Positions 35,661-45,076 of a stretch of 64,000 bases of DNA are shown one piece after another. Position 1 is the stretch's first letter, and every line of letters begins with the position of its first letter. The DNA comes from Formosa sp. L2A11. GTDB lineage: Bacteria > Bacteroidota > Bacteroidia > Flavobacteriales > Flavobacteriaceae. Location: the NCBI RefSeq assembly GCF_009796865.1, contig NZ_CP047028.1:744001-808000 (forward strand), given 5' to 3'. The notes under the pieces are model-generated. The model searched no databases. It saw only the letters and a list, made by a program, of their open reading frames with translations, and was not told the origin of the DNA. Both the position numbers and the translations under genes were made by a program.

Positions 35661-36778
35661 GAATTAATTTCTTTTAAAATCCATAGATAATCAGCGCGAT
35701 TAGCTACAAAATCCATATCAGAAATATCGATAATTTTGACTTTTAATTCGGTTTGGTTTTTTAAAAACTCAAGATATCCTAAATTAATTTTATTAAGATA
35801 ATCGTCTTCGATTTGCTGTTCGTAATCGCGACCTCGTTTTTTTATATTTTGTTGTAAACGTTCGGTGTTCTGATACAAATACACATATAAATCGGGCTTA
35901 GCGATCTCTTTATACATAATATAGAAGAGCTTTCTATACAGTTTAAACTCGTCTTCTTGAAGCGTAATTCTTGAGAAAATTAAAGATTTAAACACATCGT
36001 AATCACTCACGATAAAATCTTTAAACAAATCGAGCTGAGATAAATCGTCTGAAATTTGCTGATAACGATCGGCTAGAAAAGACATCTCTAACGGAAATGC
36101 ATAACGCAGTCCATCTTCATAGAATTTTGGTAAAAACGGATTATCGGCAAAACGCTCTAAGACTAACTTGGCATTAAAATCTTCAGACATTTTTGTTGCC
36201 AAACTTGTTTTTCCTGCACCAATATTACCTTCAATAGCAATAAAATTTCGGTGAGAAAAATTAAAATCAGTAATCGGATTTTTCAAAGCTTCATTAATCG
36301 GCGTTAATTCACTTGAATCTGAACAATTTTCTAATAAGGTCTTTACAGATTGCTTTAAAACGGGATGCTCAACTTTTAACGCAATATCTGCTAAAGGTTG
36401 CAACACAAATCTACGACTCTGCATTTCAGGATGCGGAACATGAAGTAATTGCGTTGCTATAATTTCGTCTTCAACAAAAATAATATCTAAATCAATAACA
36501 CGGGCTTCGTAACCAGCTCCTTCAGTACGCGTACGTCCTAATTCTGTTTCAATATCAAGTAAATGTTGCATCACTTCATCTGGGTGAAGTTCTGTTTTCA
36601 AAATAAGACAAGCATTTAAAAAATCATCGCTCTCGAAACCAAAAGCAGGAGACATATACACTTTAGAAAGGCTTTCTATAGAACCTACAACTTCAAAAAT
36701 ACAATTTACTGCATTTTGTAAATGTTGCAACCGGTCTCCTTTATTGCTTCCTATAGATATGTAAACGTGTTTTGCCAT
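35657..36778 (-). CDS. folK: FolK-deoxynucleoside kinase fusion protein
   Basis: The 373-residue protein has two enzymes in one frame. Residues 1-about 160 are hydroxymethyldihydropterin pyrophosphokinase (SIGSNKGDRLQHLQNAV, GRTRTEGAGYEARVIDLDIIF, VPHPEMQSRRFVLQPLADIA), a step of folate synthesis. Residues about 175-373 are a deoxynucleoside kinase (P-loop FIAIEGNIGAGKTS at 179-192, LVLERFADNPFLPKFYEDG, EMSFLADRYQQ and the lid YLYQNTERLQQNIKKRGRDYE) that phosphorylates salvaged deoxynucleosides. The fusion is, to my knowledge, recurrent in Flavobacteriia. It ends in a 4-base overlap with the convergent methyltransferase gene, leaving no room for a terminator. Confidence 0.92.
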   Translation of the reverse strand: MAKHVYISIGSNKGDRLQHLQNAVNCIFEVVGSIESLSKVYMSPAFGFESDDFLNACLILKTELHPDEVMQHLLDIETELGRTRTEGAGYEARVIDLDIIFVEDEIIATQLLHVPHPEMQSRRFVLQPLADIALKVEHPVLKQSVKTLLENCSDSSELTPINEALKNPITDFNFSHRNFIAIEGNIGAGKTSLATKMSEDFNAKLVLERFADNPFLPKFYEDGLRYAFPLEMSFLADRYQQISDDLSQLDLFKDFIVSDYDVFKSLIFSRITLQEDEFKLYRKLFYIMYKEIAKPDLYVYLYQNTERLQQNIKKRGRDYEQQIEDDYLNKINLGYLEFLKNQTELKVKIIDISDMDFVANRADYLWILKEINS

Positions 36779-36910
36779 GAACTAAAATATGGGCAAATTA
36801 AAGAAAAGTAATTTACTTAAACTTGAATTTAGCCATTAAAGACCGATAAAATATTAACAACAAAAAACAAGACTTTTAGATGTGAAAATGTGTTTTTAAA
36901 ATTAAATATG

Positions 36911-36918
36911 TAGGTTTG
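36911..36918 (+). promoter_or_regulatory. -7 promoter element (TAGGTTTG) for the transporter gene
   Basis: Exact TAnnTTTG match. It overlaps an in-frame TTG at 36916, so that codon cannot be the start, and supports the ATG at 36937. Confidence 0.5.
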
Positions 36919-36936
36919 TTTTTGAAATTAAAATTT

Positions 36937-37641
36937 ATGAATCAAAAGAATCTCTTTTTAGCACACCGTATCTATCTATTACTAGGTGCTTTATTTATGA
37001 CATCTTTGGTGGTCTCTAATCTTATTTTTCAAAAATTCTTTTACTGGTACCCTTTTAATATTACCATTTTTGGAGCCAATCTATTCGAAGTTTCGGTTGG
37101 AATCCTTCCTTATCCCATTACATTCTTAATTACAGATTTAATTAGTGAGATTTATGGTAAAAAAGCAGCCAACCAAATTGTAGTTACCGGAATTTTCGCC
37201 TCGCTATTTTCAATGGCTATTATTTATACTGCAAATGCTGTTCCGGCAACATCTTGGTCGCCGGTAAACGATATTAAGTTTACTAGCGTTTTTGGAAGCA
37301 CCGCAATTGCAGTTTTGGCAAGTATGATGGCATATTTATTTGCTCAATTTATAGATATTCAGATTTATCACTACTGGAAAATCGTTACCAAAGGGAAACA
37401 TTTGTGGTTACGCAACAATTTTTCCACTTTTTTATCACAATTTATCGACACATTGACTGTTTTATTGCTACTTTGTTTTTTTGGTAAAATAGAATGGACT
37501 AAATTTGCAGGGTTATTAATCAGCGGATTTTTATTTAAAGTCTTAATGGCCTTATTTGATACTCCGTTTTTATATTTAGGCGTTTATCTATTTAGAAGAC
37601 GTTTCAATCTAAAAGTAAATGAAGAAATACAGCTTATTTAG
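36937..37641 (+). CDS. Queuosine precursor transporter (YhhQ/VUT family)
   Basis: The 234-residue membrane protein has about six hydrophobic spans and the family segments LYLLLGALFMTSLVVSNLI-like N-terminus, GILPYPITFLITDLISEIYGKKAANQIV and AYLFAQFIDIQIYHYWKI. Also present are LWLRNNFSTFLSQFIDTLTVLLLL and a basic C-terminus. Such proteins import queuosine precursors (preQ0 or preQ1) for tRNA modification. The assignment is by family only; no que gene lies nearby. The next gene, rpoD, starts 140 bases downstream. Confidence 0.85.
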   Translation: MNQKNLFLAHRIYLLLGALFMTSLVVSNLIFQKFFYWYPFNITIFGANLFEVSVGILPYPITFLITDLISEIYGKKAANQIVVTGIFASLFSMAIIYTANAVPATSWSPVNDIKFTSVFGSTAIAVLASMMAYLFAQFIDIQIYHYWKIVTKGKHLWLRNNFSTFLSQFIDTLTVLLLLCFFGKIEWTKFAGLLISGFLFKVLMALFDTPFLYLGVYLFRRRFNLKVNEEIQLI

Positions 37642-37781
37642 TACCTAACACGCGTACTTGTTATTTGTATTTAAATGAATCTAGCTTAATTATTCATTTT
37701 TAATGAATTAAATGAAATTAAATTAGGATTTGTTAATAATTAGTTTATATTGATAGATACGCACAAAACAAAAAAAGATAG

Positions 37782-38645
37782 ATGAGGCAATTAAAAATTA
37801 CAAAACAAGTAACGAACAGGGAATCGAAATCGTTAGACAAGTACTTACAAGATATTAGTAAGATGCCACTAATTACAGCTGAAGAAGAAGTTGAATTAGC
37901 ACAACGCATACGAGAAGGTGACCAAGTGGCTTTAGATAAATTAACAACCTCTAATTTACGATTTGTAGTTTCAGTTGCTAAACAATACCAAAACCAAGGG
38001 TTAACTTTACCTGATTTAATTAATGAAGGTAATGCTGGTTTAGTAAAAGCTGCAAAACGTTTTGATGAAACTCGTGGGTTTAAGTTTATTTCTTATGCCG
38101 TATGGTGGATTCGTCAAGCTATTTTACAAGCTTTAGCAGAACAATCTAGAATTGTAAGATTACCTTTAAATAAGATTGGTTCGATTAACAAAATTAATAA
38201 AGCATATTCTTTCTTAGAACAATCTCACGAACGTCCGCCAAGTGCAGACGAGATTGCAAACGAATTGGATATGACTGTAAGTGAAGTAAAACAGTCTCTT
38301 AAAAACTCTGGTCGTCATCTTTCAATGGATGCACCATTAAAAGAAGGAGAAACTTCAAGCTTATACGATGTTGTAAAATCTGGTGAATCACCAAATCCTG
38401 ACAACAATTTAATGTATGAGTCTTTAAATCTTGAAATAAACAGAGCACTAGACACACTATCTCCAAGAGAAAGTGATGTATTACGTTTGTTTTTTGGATT
38501 AAGCAATGAAGCACCAATGAGTTTAGACGAAATTGGAGAAACTTTCGATTTAACACGTGAACGTGTTAGACAGATAAAAGAAAAAGGGATTAGACGTTTA
38601 CGTCATAGCTCTAAAAACAAAATTTTAAAAACTTATTTAGGATAA
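37782..38645 (+). CDS. rpoD: Primary sigma factor RpoD/SigA
   Basis: The 287-residue sigma factor is the short primary form seen in Bacteroidota: no region 1.1, and it begins with region 1.2 ([31 protein letters not shown]). Region 2 follows ([57 protein letters not shown]), then region 3, and region 4.2 ([30 protein letters not shown]). It should direct RNA polymerase to the TTG/TAnnTTTG promoters found across this window. It is followed 42 bases later by rpsU, the reverse of the rpsU-dnaG-rpoD order of proteobacteria. Confidence 0.95.
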   Translation: MRQLKITKQVTNRESKSLDKYLQDISKMPLITAEEEVELAQRIREGDQVALDKLTTSNLRFVVSVAKQYQNQGLTLPDLINEGNAGLVKAAKRFDETRGFKFISYAVWWIRQAILQALAEQSRIVRLPLNKIGSINKINKAYSFLEQSHERPPSADEIANELDMTVSEVKQSLKNSGRHLSMDAPLKEGETSSLYDVVKSGESPNPDNNLMYESLNLEINRALDTLSPRESDVLRLFFGLSNEAPMSLDEIGETFDLTRERVRQIKEKGIRRLRHSSKNKILKTYLG

Positions 38646-38687
38646 TCCTAAAAACCAGAATAATTAATTACTAAAACCAGAATTTAG

Positions 38688-38882
38688 ATGCTTAAAATTA
38701 TAGTAAAAGAAGGCGAGCAAATCGATCGCGCTCTTAAACGTTACAAAAGAAAACACAGAAATGTGAAAGTTATGCAAACTTTAAGAGAGAATCAATTTTT
38801 CACTAAGCCTTCAGTAAAAAGAAGAAGAGAAAATCAAAAAGCAGCTTATATCCAAAACTTGAGAGATCAAGAAGATATTTAA
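38688..38882 (+). CDS. rpsU: Ribosomal protein bS21
   Basis: The 64-residue basic protein has the S21 signature (MLKIIVKEGEQIDRALKRYKRKHRNV, then LRENQFFTKPSVKRRRENQKAAYIQ). It sits on the platform of the 30S subunit near the anti-Shine-Dalgarno end of 16S rRNA. In Bacteroidota, bS21 is among the proteins reported to sequester that end, which fits the scarcity of Shine-Dalgarno sites here. Probably co-transcribed with rpoD. Confidence 0.95.
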   Translation: MLKIIVKEGEQIDRALKRYKRKHRNVKVMQTLRENQFFTKPSVKRRRENQKAAYIQNLRDQEDI

Positions 38883-38902
38883 TGTTGACTTTATATACAA
38901 TA

Positions 38903-38945
38903 AAAAAACACGCTCTAGATTCGTTTCTAAAGCGTGTTTTTTGTT
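38903..38945. terminator. Bidirectional terminator between rpsU and the DUF2797 gene
   Basis: AAAACACGCT pairs with AGCGTGTTTT, extended by TAGA/TCTA after one mismatch, with A-run before and T-run after. It serves both convergent genes. Confidence 0.88.
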
Positions 38946-39740
38946 TTAGTCTATTGCAATAGAGACATACATCCCTTCATTACTACGTATATTAAAAACA
39001 GTATCATCTTCAAAAATTAAATACTGTCCTTTTATTCCTTTTAATACACCTGTATAATGTTGCATTTTTTCAATATTTAAAGATTTTGGTTTAACAGGAT
39101 ATTGAAGTACAGGAAATTCTATTTCGGTCTCCTTATTATCCGCTATAAAATAAGGTTTTGCTTCTTCAGGAATATACCCTTTTAACTTATCTCGCCACGC
39201 TACTAAATTCTCATCTGCAATTTCATTTTTAAGCATCGTTCGCCAATTGGTTTTATCAGACACAAATGCTTTTAAAGCAACTTCTGTAATTCCTGCCAAA
39301 TACCTATTAGGCACCTCAACAATTTCTATAGCTTCATGGGCACCTTGATCTATCCAACGTGTTGGCACTTGTCCTTTTCTAGTCACTCCTACTTTTACAG
39401 TACCTGTATTTGCTAAATACACTATATGTTGTTGTAATTGTACCTTCTTTTCGAATGCTAAATCACGATCTTCAATATCTAAATGCGCGGTACTTAATTC
39501 TGGCTTCATAATCCAATCTGCAGCCTGCGGCACTTCAAAAAAGCAACTTTTACAAAAACCTTGTCTGTATATCTTTTTATCTAATCCACAGTTTAGACAT
39601 TGATATTTTATGAAATTAATATTTAAAGTTTTATTTAGCAATTGATTCATATTTAAAAAGTCTGAATCGAAAACTAGATAATATTGAATAGGTTTTGCAT
39701 ATTCGGTTTCCATTTTTGTTAGAACACCCTCGTAAGTCAT
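38946..39740 (-). CDS. DUF2797 zinc-ribbon protein
   Basis: The 264-residue protein has a four-cysteine zinc-binding cluster (CLNCGLDKKIYRQGFCKSC, about 49-67). A conserved region follows: IVYLANTGTVKVGVTRKGQVPTRWIDQGAHEAIEIVEVPNRYLAGITEVALK. This resembles GIY-YIG-like folds and is the core of DUF2797. The function is unknown; nucleic-acid binding is plausible. The start at 39740 is ATG. It is divergent from the GH3 gene with only 40 bases between them. Confidence 0.85.
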   Translation of the reverse strand: MTYEGVLTKMETEYAKPIQYYLVFDSDFLNMNQLLNKTLNINFIKYQCLNCGLDKKIYRQGFCKSCFFEVPQAADWIMKPELSTAHLDIEDRDLAFEKKVQLQQHIVYLANTGTVKVGVTRKGQVPTRWIDQGAHEAIEIVEVPNRYLAGITEVALKAFVSDKTNWRTMLKNEIADENLVAWRDKLKGYIPEEAKPYFIADNKETEIEFPVLQYPVKPKSLNIEKMQHYTGVLKGIKGQYLIFEDDTVFNIRSNEGMYVSIAID

Positions 39741-39780
39741 AAAAAAAGTATTATTTTTAGTTCTTAAAGATAATGTAAAT

Positions 39781-41316
39781 ATGCCAATTACTATAGTAAA
39801 CTCAATAGCCTCTTGGTTCCTGAAAAAACGATTTCATCAAATCGATTTATTTCTAAAATACCCCAACGAAGTACAACAAGAGTTACTTTTAAATCTAATT
39901 CAGACCGCTAAAGACACTAAAATTGGTAAACAGCATGAATTTAGTACTATAAAAAACTATCGCACTTTTGCAGAGCGTGTTCCTGTGTCTACTTATGAAG
40001 ATTATCAGGATTTAATTCAGCGTTCTCGTACAGGAGAAGATAATATATTTTGGCCATCACATATAAAATGGTTTGCAAAATCTAGCGGAACCACAAATGC
40101 AAAAAGTAAATTTATTCCTGTGAGTACAGAGTCTTTAGAAGATTGCCATTATGCAGCAGGAAAAGACATGCTTTGTATGTACTTAAATAATAATGAAAAC
40201 TCACAACTCTTTACTGGTAAAGGATTAAGACTAGGAGGAAGCAAAAAACTTTACAAAGAAAACGGCACCGTTTATGGGGATTTATCAGCTATTTTAATTG
40301 AAAACATGCCTTTTTGGGCTGAATTTAGTAGCACGCCGAGTAATAAAATTTCATTAATGAGCGATTGGGAGACCAAGATGCAAGCTATTGTAGACGAAAC
40401 AATAATGGAAAACGTAACGAGTCTTGCGGGAGTTCCTTCTTGGATGCTAGTATTACTTAATAATGTTTTAGAAACGACAGGAAAAGGGAACTTATATGAT
40501 GTTTGGCCAAATCTTGAGGTGTATTTTCATGGTGGAGTAAGTTTTACGCCATACGCAGATCAATACAAGAAAATATTACCTAATAACAACTTTAAGTATT
40601 ACGAAACATATAATGCTTCTGAAGGATTCTTTGCCATACAAGACCATAACGATACCAAAGAACTTTTACTAATGCTAGATTACGGTATTTTTTACGAGTT
40701 TATCCCTATGGAAACGTACAACACTATTAATCAGATAATAATTCCATTAAGCGAGGTTGAACTAAAAAAGAACTATGCTATAGTTATTACCACTAATGCA
40801 GGACTTTGGCGTTATAAAATTGGAGATACCGTTAGGTTTACATCTATTTCTCCTTATAGAATAAAAGTATCTGGACGTACAAAACACCATATAAATGTAT
40901 TTGGAGAAGAACTAATTATAGAAAACGTTGAAGATGCTTTAAGAAAGGTTTGCAAACGAACCAAGTCTGAAATTGTAGATTATACCGGAGCACCCATTTT
41001 TATGAAAGATAAAGAAAAAGGAGCCCACGAATGGATTATAGAATTTAAAAAGAAACCAGAAGATTTAAATTACTTTATTGAATTGTTTGACAATGCTTTA
41101 AAGGCTTTAAATTCTGATTATGAAGCAAAACGTTACAATAACCTTACACTAAACAGACCAACCATACATATAGGAAAACAAAATTTATTTTACGATTGGC
41201 TAAAAATGCACAATAAATTAGGAGGGCAACATAAAATTCCTAGATTATCAAATTCAAGGGAATATATTGACGAATTACTCATTATAAATGCAAAACAATC
41301 GTTTGAACAGCTATAA
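39781..41316 (+). CDS. GH3-family acyl-adenylating enzyme
   Basis: The 511-residue protein belongs to the GH3 auxin-conjugating family of the ANL adenylating superfamily. It has FAERVPVSTYEDYQDLI, the phosphate-binding loop KWFAKSSGTTNAKSKFIPVS, YYETYNASEGFFAIQD, VITTNAGLWRYKIGDTVRF and KVSGRTKHHINVFGEELIIENVEDAL. Plant members conjugate amino acids to hormones, while bacterial members have no agreed substrate. The catalytic motifs look intact, so ATP-dependent acyl activation is likely. Single gene, followed by a hairpin and T-run. Confidence 0.9.
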   Translation: MPITIVNSIASWFLKKRFHQIDLFLKYPNEVQQELLLNLIQTAKDTKIGKQHEFSTIKNYRTFAERVPVSTYEDYQDLIQRSRTGEDNIFWPSHIKWFAKSSGTTNAKSKFIPVSTESLEDCHYAAGKDMLCMYLNNNENSQLFTGKGLRLGGSKKLYKENGTVYGDLSAILIENMPFWAEFSSTPSNKISLMSDWETKMQAIVDETIMENVTSLAGVPSWMLVLLNNVLETTGKGNLYDVWPNLEVYFHGGVSFTPYADQYKKILPNNNFKYYETYNASEGFFAIQDHNDTKELLLMLDYGIFYEFIPMETYNTINQIIIPLSEVELKKNYAIVITTNAGLWRYKIGDTVRFTSISPYRIKVSGRTKHHINVFGEELIIENVEDALRKVCKRTKSEIVDYTGAPIFMKDKEKGAHEWIIEFKKKPEDLNYFIELFDNALKALNSDYEAKRYNNLTLNRPTIHIGKQNLFYDWLKMHNKLGGQHKIPRLSNSREYIDELLIINAKQSFEQL

Positions 41317-41344
41317 ATAGTCACTTCATCGGCAAATTACGTAC

Positions 41345-41376
41345 ATATGTCTAAAACTTAGACATATACTTTTTTA
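41345..41376 (+). terminator. Terminator of the GH3 gene
   Basis: ATATGTCTAA pairs with TTAGACATAT around a 3-base loop, with six T three bases later. Confidence 0.8.
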
Positions 41377-41392
41377 ATACTCTTATTCAGTA

Positions 41393-41497
41393 TACATTTG
41401 CCATGCTATTAATCGAAACCTGTTTAATTACAGTATGTTGCAAGTCATTTTACTGCAACCAAAATAAAAAAAAACCACTTCGTAGAGTGGTTTTTTT
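41393..41497 (+). ncRNA. Candidate small RNA between the GH3 and clpX genes
   Basis: An exact -7 element TACATTTG (41393-41400) is followed by about 95 bases with two small stem-loops (CTGT/ACAG and GTTGCA/TGCAAC), ending in a strong hairpin with seven T (41474-41497). A free transcript of about 90 bases is possible, but no -33 TTG is seen and the last hairpin is also the clpX terminator. Confidence 0.25.
41466..41497. terminator. Terminator after clpX (usable on both strands)
   Basis: ACCACT pairs with AGTGGT around a 6-base loop, with nine A before and seven T after, 24 bases beyond the clpX stop. Confidence 0.85.
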
Positions 41498-41520
41498 ATT
41501 TATAATAAAATCTTAATTAT

Positions 41521-42753
41521 TTAAGATACTGCCTTCAACTTTTTAATCGTTGTTTTATTCAATTTATTCTCGGCATATACTTTAGTAACCTTCAATTCTT
41601 TTTCGTCTGTACCAGGAAGCTCAAACATAGCATCTGTTAAAACTTCTTCGCATAACGAACGCAATCCACGTGCACCTAATTTATATTCTACAGCTTTTTC
41701 AACTATAAAATCTAACGCACCATCTGTAATATGAAATGTAATATCGTCCATCTCGAACAATTTCTCATATTGCTTAATAATTGCATTTTTAGGCTCTGTA
41801 AGAATCGCTCTTAAGGTTTTAGCATCTAACGGATCCATGTAAGTTAATACTGGTAAACGCCCGATAATCTCAGGAATTAATCCAAAATCTTTTAAATCTT
41901 TTGGAATAATATATTGCAACAAATGATTACGATCTATCACGTCATCAGATTTTGAAGCACTATACCCAACGGCTTGCATATTTAAACGTTTAGAGATATT
42001 ACGTTCAATACCATCAAACGCACCACCTGCGATAAACAAGATGTTTTCAGTATTTACTTCAATAAACTTTTGGTCTGGATGCTTACGTCCTCCTTTTGGC
42101 GGAACGTTTACAGTAGTTCCTTCTAAAAGTTTTAATAACGCTTGTTGTACACCTTCTCCAGAAACATCTCTTGTAATTGAAGGGTTATCACTTTTGCGTG
42201 CGATTTTATCAATCTCATCTATAAAAACAATTCCTTTTTCAGCTTTCTCAAGACTATAATCTGCAGCTTGTAACAAACGCGTTAAGATACTTTCTACATC
42301 TTCACCAACATAACCAGCTTCTGTTAATACCGTAGCATCTACAATAGCTAAAGGCACATTTAACATTTTTGCAATGGTTTTAGCCATTAATGTTTTTCCT
42401 GTACCTGTTTGTCCTACCATCATGATATTACTTTTCTGAATCTCGATATCATCCTTAGATGGAGATTGCAACAAACGCTTATAATGATTATAGACAGCAA
42501 CAGACATTACTTTTTTAGTCATATCCTGACCAATAATGTACTCGTCTAAAAATTCTTTAATTTGAAGTGGTTTACGCAACATTAACTCGGCAGATAATTC
42601 ACTATTATCTGATTGCTTAGATTCCTCTAAAACAATACCGTGTGCTTGTTCGATACAACGATCGCAAATATGCGCATCTAAACCTGCTATTAATAAACTA
42701 GTCTCAGGTTTCTTTCTTCCACAAAACGAACATTCTAATTCTTCCTTTGCCAT
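41521..42753 (-). CDS. clpX: ATP-dependent protease unfoldase ClpX
   Basis: The 410-residue AAA+ unfoldase has an N-terminal zinc-binding domain ([12 protein letters not shown] with HICDRC), Walker A ([15 protein letters not shown]), Walker B ([12 protein letters not shown]), pore-loop region GYVGEDVES, and the sensor and C-terminal segment [28 protein letters not shown] replaces the usual IGFGA region, which is normal for the IGF-loop area being variable. It feeds substrates to ClpP, encoded immediately upstream (62-base gap), in the order tig-clpP-clpX. Confidence 0.96.
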   Translation of the reverse strand: MAKEELECSFCGRKKPETSLLIAGLDAHICDRCIEQAHGIVLEESKQSDNSELSAELMLRKPLQIKEFLDEYIIGQDMTKKVMSVAVYNHYKRLLQSPSKDDIEIQKSNIMMVGQTGTGKTLMAKTIAKMLNVPLAIVDATVLTEAGYVGEDVESILTRLLQAADYSLEKAEKGIVFIDEIDKIARKSDNPSITRDVSGEGVQQALLKLLEGTTVNVPPKGGRKHPDQKFIEVNTENILFIAGGAFDGIERNISKRLNMQAVGYSASKSDDVIDRNHLLQYIIPKDLKDFGLIPEIIGRLPVLTYMDPLDAKTLRAILTEPKNAIIKQYEKLFEMDDITFHITDGALDFIVEKAVEYKLGARGLRSLCEEVLTDAMFELPGTDEKELKVTKVYAENKLNKTTIKKLKAVS

Positions 42754-42779
42754 AAATCTTTTTAAATTTCACTTTTAAA

Positions 42780-42807
42780 CAGTAGCAAATTGCTATTGTT
42801 TTTTTTT
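42780..42807 (+). terminator. Plus-oriented terminator-like hairpin between clpX and clpP
   Basis: CAGTAGCA pairs with TGCTATTG (one G-T) around AAT, followed on the plus strand by nine T. It faces against the tig-clpP-clpX operon, so it would stop antisense transcripts. On the minus strand it lacks a T-run. Confidence 0.45.
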
Positions 42808-42815
42808 GATTTGTA

Positions 42816-43490
42816 TTAGCTTCTCACTAATATTTCATCAATCATACCGTAATCTTTAGCTTTATCAGCTTTCATCCAGTAATCACGATCACTATCAGCA
42901 TATACTTTGTCGTAATCTTGACCTGAATGCTTACTAATAATCTTATATAATTCTTCTTTCAATATTAAAATTTCGCGAGCAGTAATTTCAATATCACTAG
43001 CTTGCCCTTGAGCACCACCTAAAGGTTGGTGAATCATAACACGAGAGTGCGTTAAACCACTACGTTTTCCTTTAGCACCTGCACATAATAATACAGCGCC
43101 CATAGATGCAGCCATTCCTGTACAAATTGTAGCAACATCTGGCTTAATAAATTGCATAGTATCGTAAATACCTAGACCTGCATATACACTTCCTCCTGGA
43201 GAGTTAATGTAAATTTGAATGTCTTTATTAGCATCTGTACTTTCTAAAAACAACAATTGTGCCTGAATAATGTTAGCCACTTGGTCGTTAATTCCTGTAC
43301 CCATAAAGATGATACGATCCATCATTAAACGCGAAAACACATCCATTGCCACAGCATTCATCTGGCGTTCTTCGATAATGTTTGGGGTTAAATTTGTAGG
43401 GTACATACTGTCCATGATTTGGTTGTAGTACGTACTGCTTATCCCTTGATCTTTTATAGCGAATTTTTCGAATTCTTTTCCGTAATTCAT
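42816..43490 (-). CDS. clpP: ATP-dependent Clp protease proteolytic subunit
   Basis: The 224-residue serine peptidase has the catalytic serine in [14 protein letters not shown] (Ser129) and the histidine in [10 protein letters not shown] (His154). Family segments [25 protein letters not shown] and [22 protein letters not shown] are also present. The tetradecamer degrades proteins delivered by ClpX. Its N-terminal 40 residues are longer than the usual mature enzyme and may be a processed propeptide. It lies between tig and clpX. Confidence 0.96.
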   Translation of the reverse strand: MNYGKEFEKFAIKDQGISSTYYNQIMDSMYPTNLTPNIIEERQMNAVAMDVFSRLMMDRIIFMGTGINDQVANIIQAQLLFLESTDANKDIQIYINSPGGSVYAGLGIYDTMQFIKPDVATICTGMAASMGAVLLCAGAKGKRSGLTHSRVMIHQPLGGAQGQASDIEITAREILILKEELYKIISKHSGQDYDKVYADSDRDYWMKADKAKDYGMIDEILVRS

Positions 43491-43522
43491 AAATGTTATT
43501 TTTGATTAAATAATGAATAAAA

Positions 43523-43553
43523 TAGGCGTTGAATAAAACATATTCAACGCCTA
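43523..43553 (-). terminator. Hairpin between tig and clpP
   Basis: TAGGCGTTGAATA pairs perfectly (13 bp) with its complement around a 5-base loop; on the minus strand TTTTATT follows. It is a partial terminator or processing site that may reduce clpP-clpX relative to trigger factor. Confidence 0.65.
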
Positions 43554-43585
43554 AATATAATGATTATTCTTTTAAAACAGTTGAC

Positions 43586-44914
43586 TTATTTGTCTCCGTA
43601 AACTTCTTTAACAAAGTTTTCGTAAGTCACTTCTTTTACTTTTAAATTTGCTTTCTCTTTATACACATCTAATAGTCTTTGACTAATGATTTGTTCAGAG
43701 ATACGACGTGCTTCATCTTGGTTTCCTAATACACGAGCAGCGATTCCGTCTAATTCTTCATCTGAAGGATTCATTTGACCAAATTGAGCCATTTGAGCTT
43801 TAATCATGGTTTTAGCATGACCTTTAATATCATCCATAGTAATTTGGATGTCATTAGCTGTAATTAATTTACCTTCGATTAATTGGTAACGCATGCTTTT
43901 TTCAGACTTTTCAAACTCTTCTTTAGCTGCTGCATCATCAAGAGGTGTTTCACCAGCTGCTTGAATCCATTTTTGTAAAAATTCTGATGGTAAATCAAAT
44001 TTAGTATTGTCTACTAAATATTCAGTAACGTCGTTTAAAAGTTTTTGATCTGCTTGTTGCACGAATTGCTTTTCAGCATCTTCTTTAATCTTATCTCTTA
44101 ATTCTGTTACAGATTTTACTGTTCCTTCTCCGAATAATTTATCGAATAATTCTTGATCTAAATCTGCAGCTTCACGTTTGTTTACTTCAGAGATAGTAAA
44201 AGTTAATTCAATATCTAAACCATGAACTTCTTCGTGAGATATTTTTAATGCATGCATTAAATCGTGATCATCTTCGTAAAGTCCTTTAGATTTAAGTGTA
44301 ATTACATCACCAACTTTAGCACCAACAAATTTCTTTGCGTTTGCTTTTCCTTTAAGTTTGTCTAAAGTTAAAGTTACTGTGTTTTCTATTTCTTTTTCTT
44401 CGTTTTTAAAAGCTCCAGTAATTTCACTGTCTTCTTCTACAACGTCTTGAGGAATTAATTTTCCGTATTGTTTTTGAATGTTCTCAATTTGTTCGTCGAT
44501 CATTTTATCGTCTGCAACAATGTTATATTGAGTGATTGAATCTTTACCTTTTAATTCAACATCGAACTCAGGAGTTAAACCTAATTCAAATTCAAAAGAA
44601 AATGCTTCAGCATCCCAATCGATACCGTCTTGAGCTTTAGGAAGTGGCTGACCTAAAACATCTAATTTTTCTTCAGTTAAATATTTATTTAAAGCGTCTT
44701 GTAATAATTTATTTACTTCATCAACTAAAACGGCCTTACCATACTGTTTTTTTACCATCCCCATTGGTACATGTCCTTTTCTAAATCCAGGAATGTTTGC
44801 TGTTTTTCTGTAATCTGTTAAGATTTTCTCTACTTTATCGCTATAATCTTCTTTTGCGATATCAACTTTTACTACAGCATTTAATGCATCGATGTTCTCT
44901 CTTGTAATATTCAT
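43586..44914 (-). CDS. tig: Trigger factor (ribosome-associated chaperone)
   Basis: The 442-residue protein binds nascent chains at the ribosome exit. It begins MNITRENIDALNAVVKVDI and has the ribosome-binding loop GFRKGHVPMGMVKKQYG in place of the GFRxGK signature. A central region stands in for the PPIase domain (EDSEITGAFKNEEKEIENTVTL), and a helical C-terminal arm domain follows. An in-frame ATG at 44944 would add 10 residues (MPKLGFISFK) not seen in the family, so 44914 is chosen. The promoter at 45022-45051 has a consensus fit. Confidence 0.9.
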   Translation of the reverse strand: MNITRENIDALNAVVKVDIAKEDYSDKVEKILTDYRKTANIPGFRKGHVPMGMVKKQYGKAVLVDEVNKLLQDALNKYLTEEKLDVLGQPLPKAQDGIDWDAEAFSFEFELGLTPEFDVELKGKDSITQYNIVADDKMIDEQIENIQKQYGKLIPQDVVEEDSEITGAFKNEEKEIENTVTLTLDKLKGKANAKKFVGAKVGDVITLKSKGLYEDDHDLMHALKISHEEVHGLDIELTFTISEVNKREAADLDQELFDKLFGEGTVKSVTELRDKIKEDAEKQFVQQADQKLLNDVTEYLVDNTKFDLPSEFLQKWIQAAGETPLDDAAAKEEFEKSEKSMRYQLIEGKLITANDIQITMDDIKGHAKTMIKAQMAQFGQMNPSDEELDGIAARVLGNQDEARRISEQIISQRLLDVYKEKANLKVKEVTYENFVKEVYGDK

Positions 44915-45021
44915 TTTAAATGATATAAAACCCAGCTTGGGCATTTAACATAAGTTTCTGTCCTAATTTCTTAGCGTAAAAGCACAGATTCTCCTTGATT
45001 TTTCTAATTAAAAACGGGCTG

Positions 45022-45051
45022 CAAAAATAAAACATTTTTACAACCCTACAA
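45022..45051 (-). promoter_or_regulatory. Promoter of tig-clpP-clpX (TTG-N19-TATTTTTG)
   Basis: On the minus strand TTG (45051-45049) and TATTTTTG (45029-45022) are 19 bases apart, a full consensus match. The leader would be about 100 bases. Confidence 0.75.
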
Positions 45052-45076
45052 AGTTTTTAACGTCTTGTATTTCAGA

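Noticed and set aside
37692..37708. ATTCATT/AATGAAT hairpin after the queuosine-precursor transporter as a terminator
   Set aside because: Weak A-T stem with no T-run after it; it may be chance.
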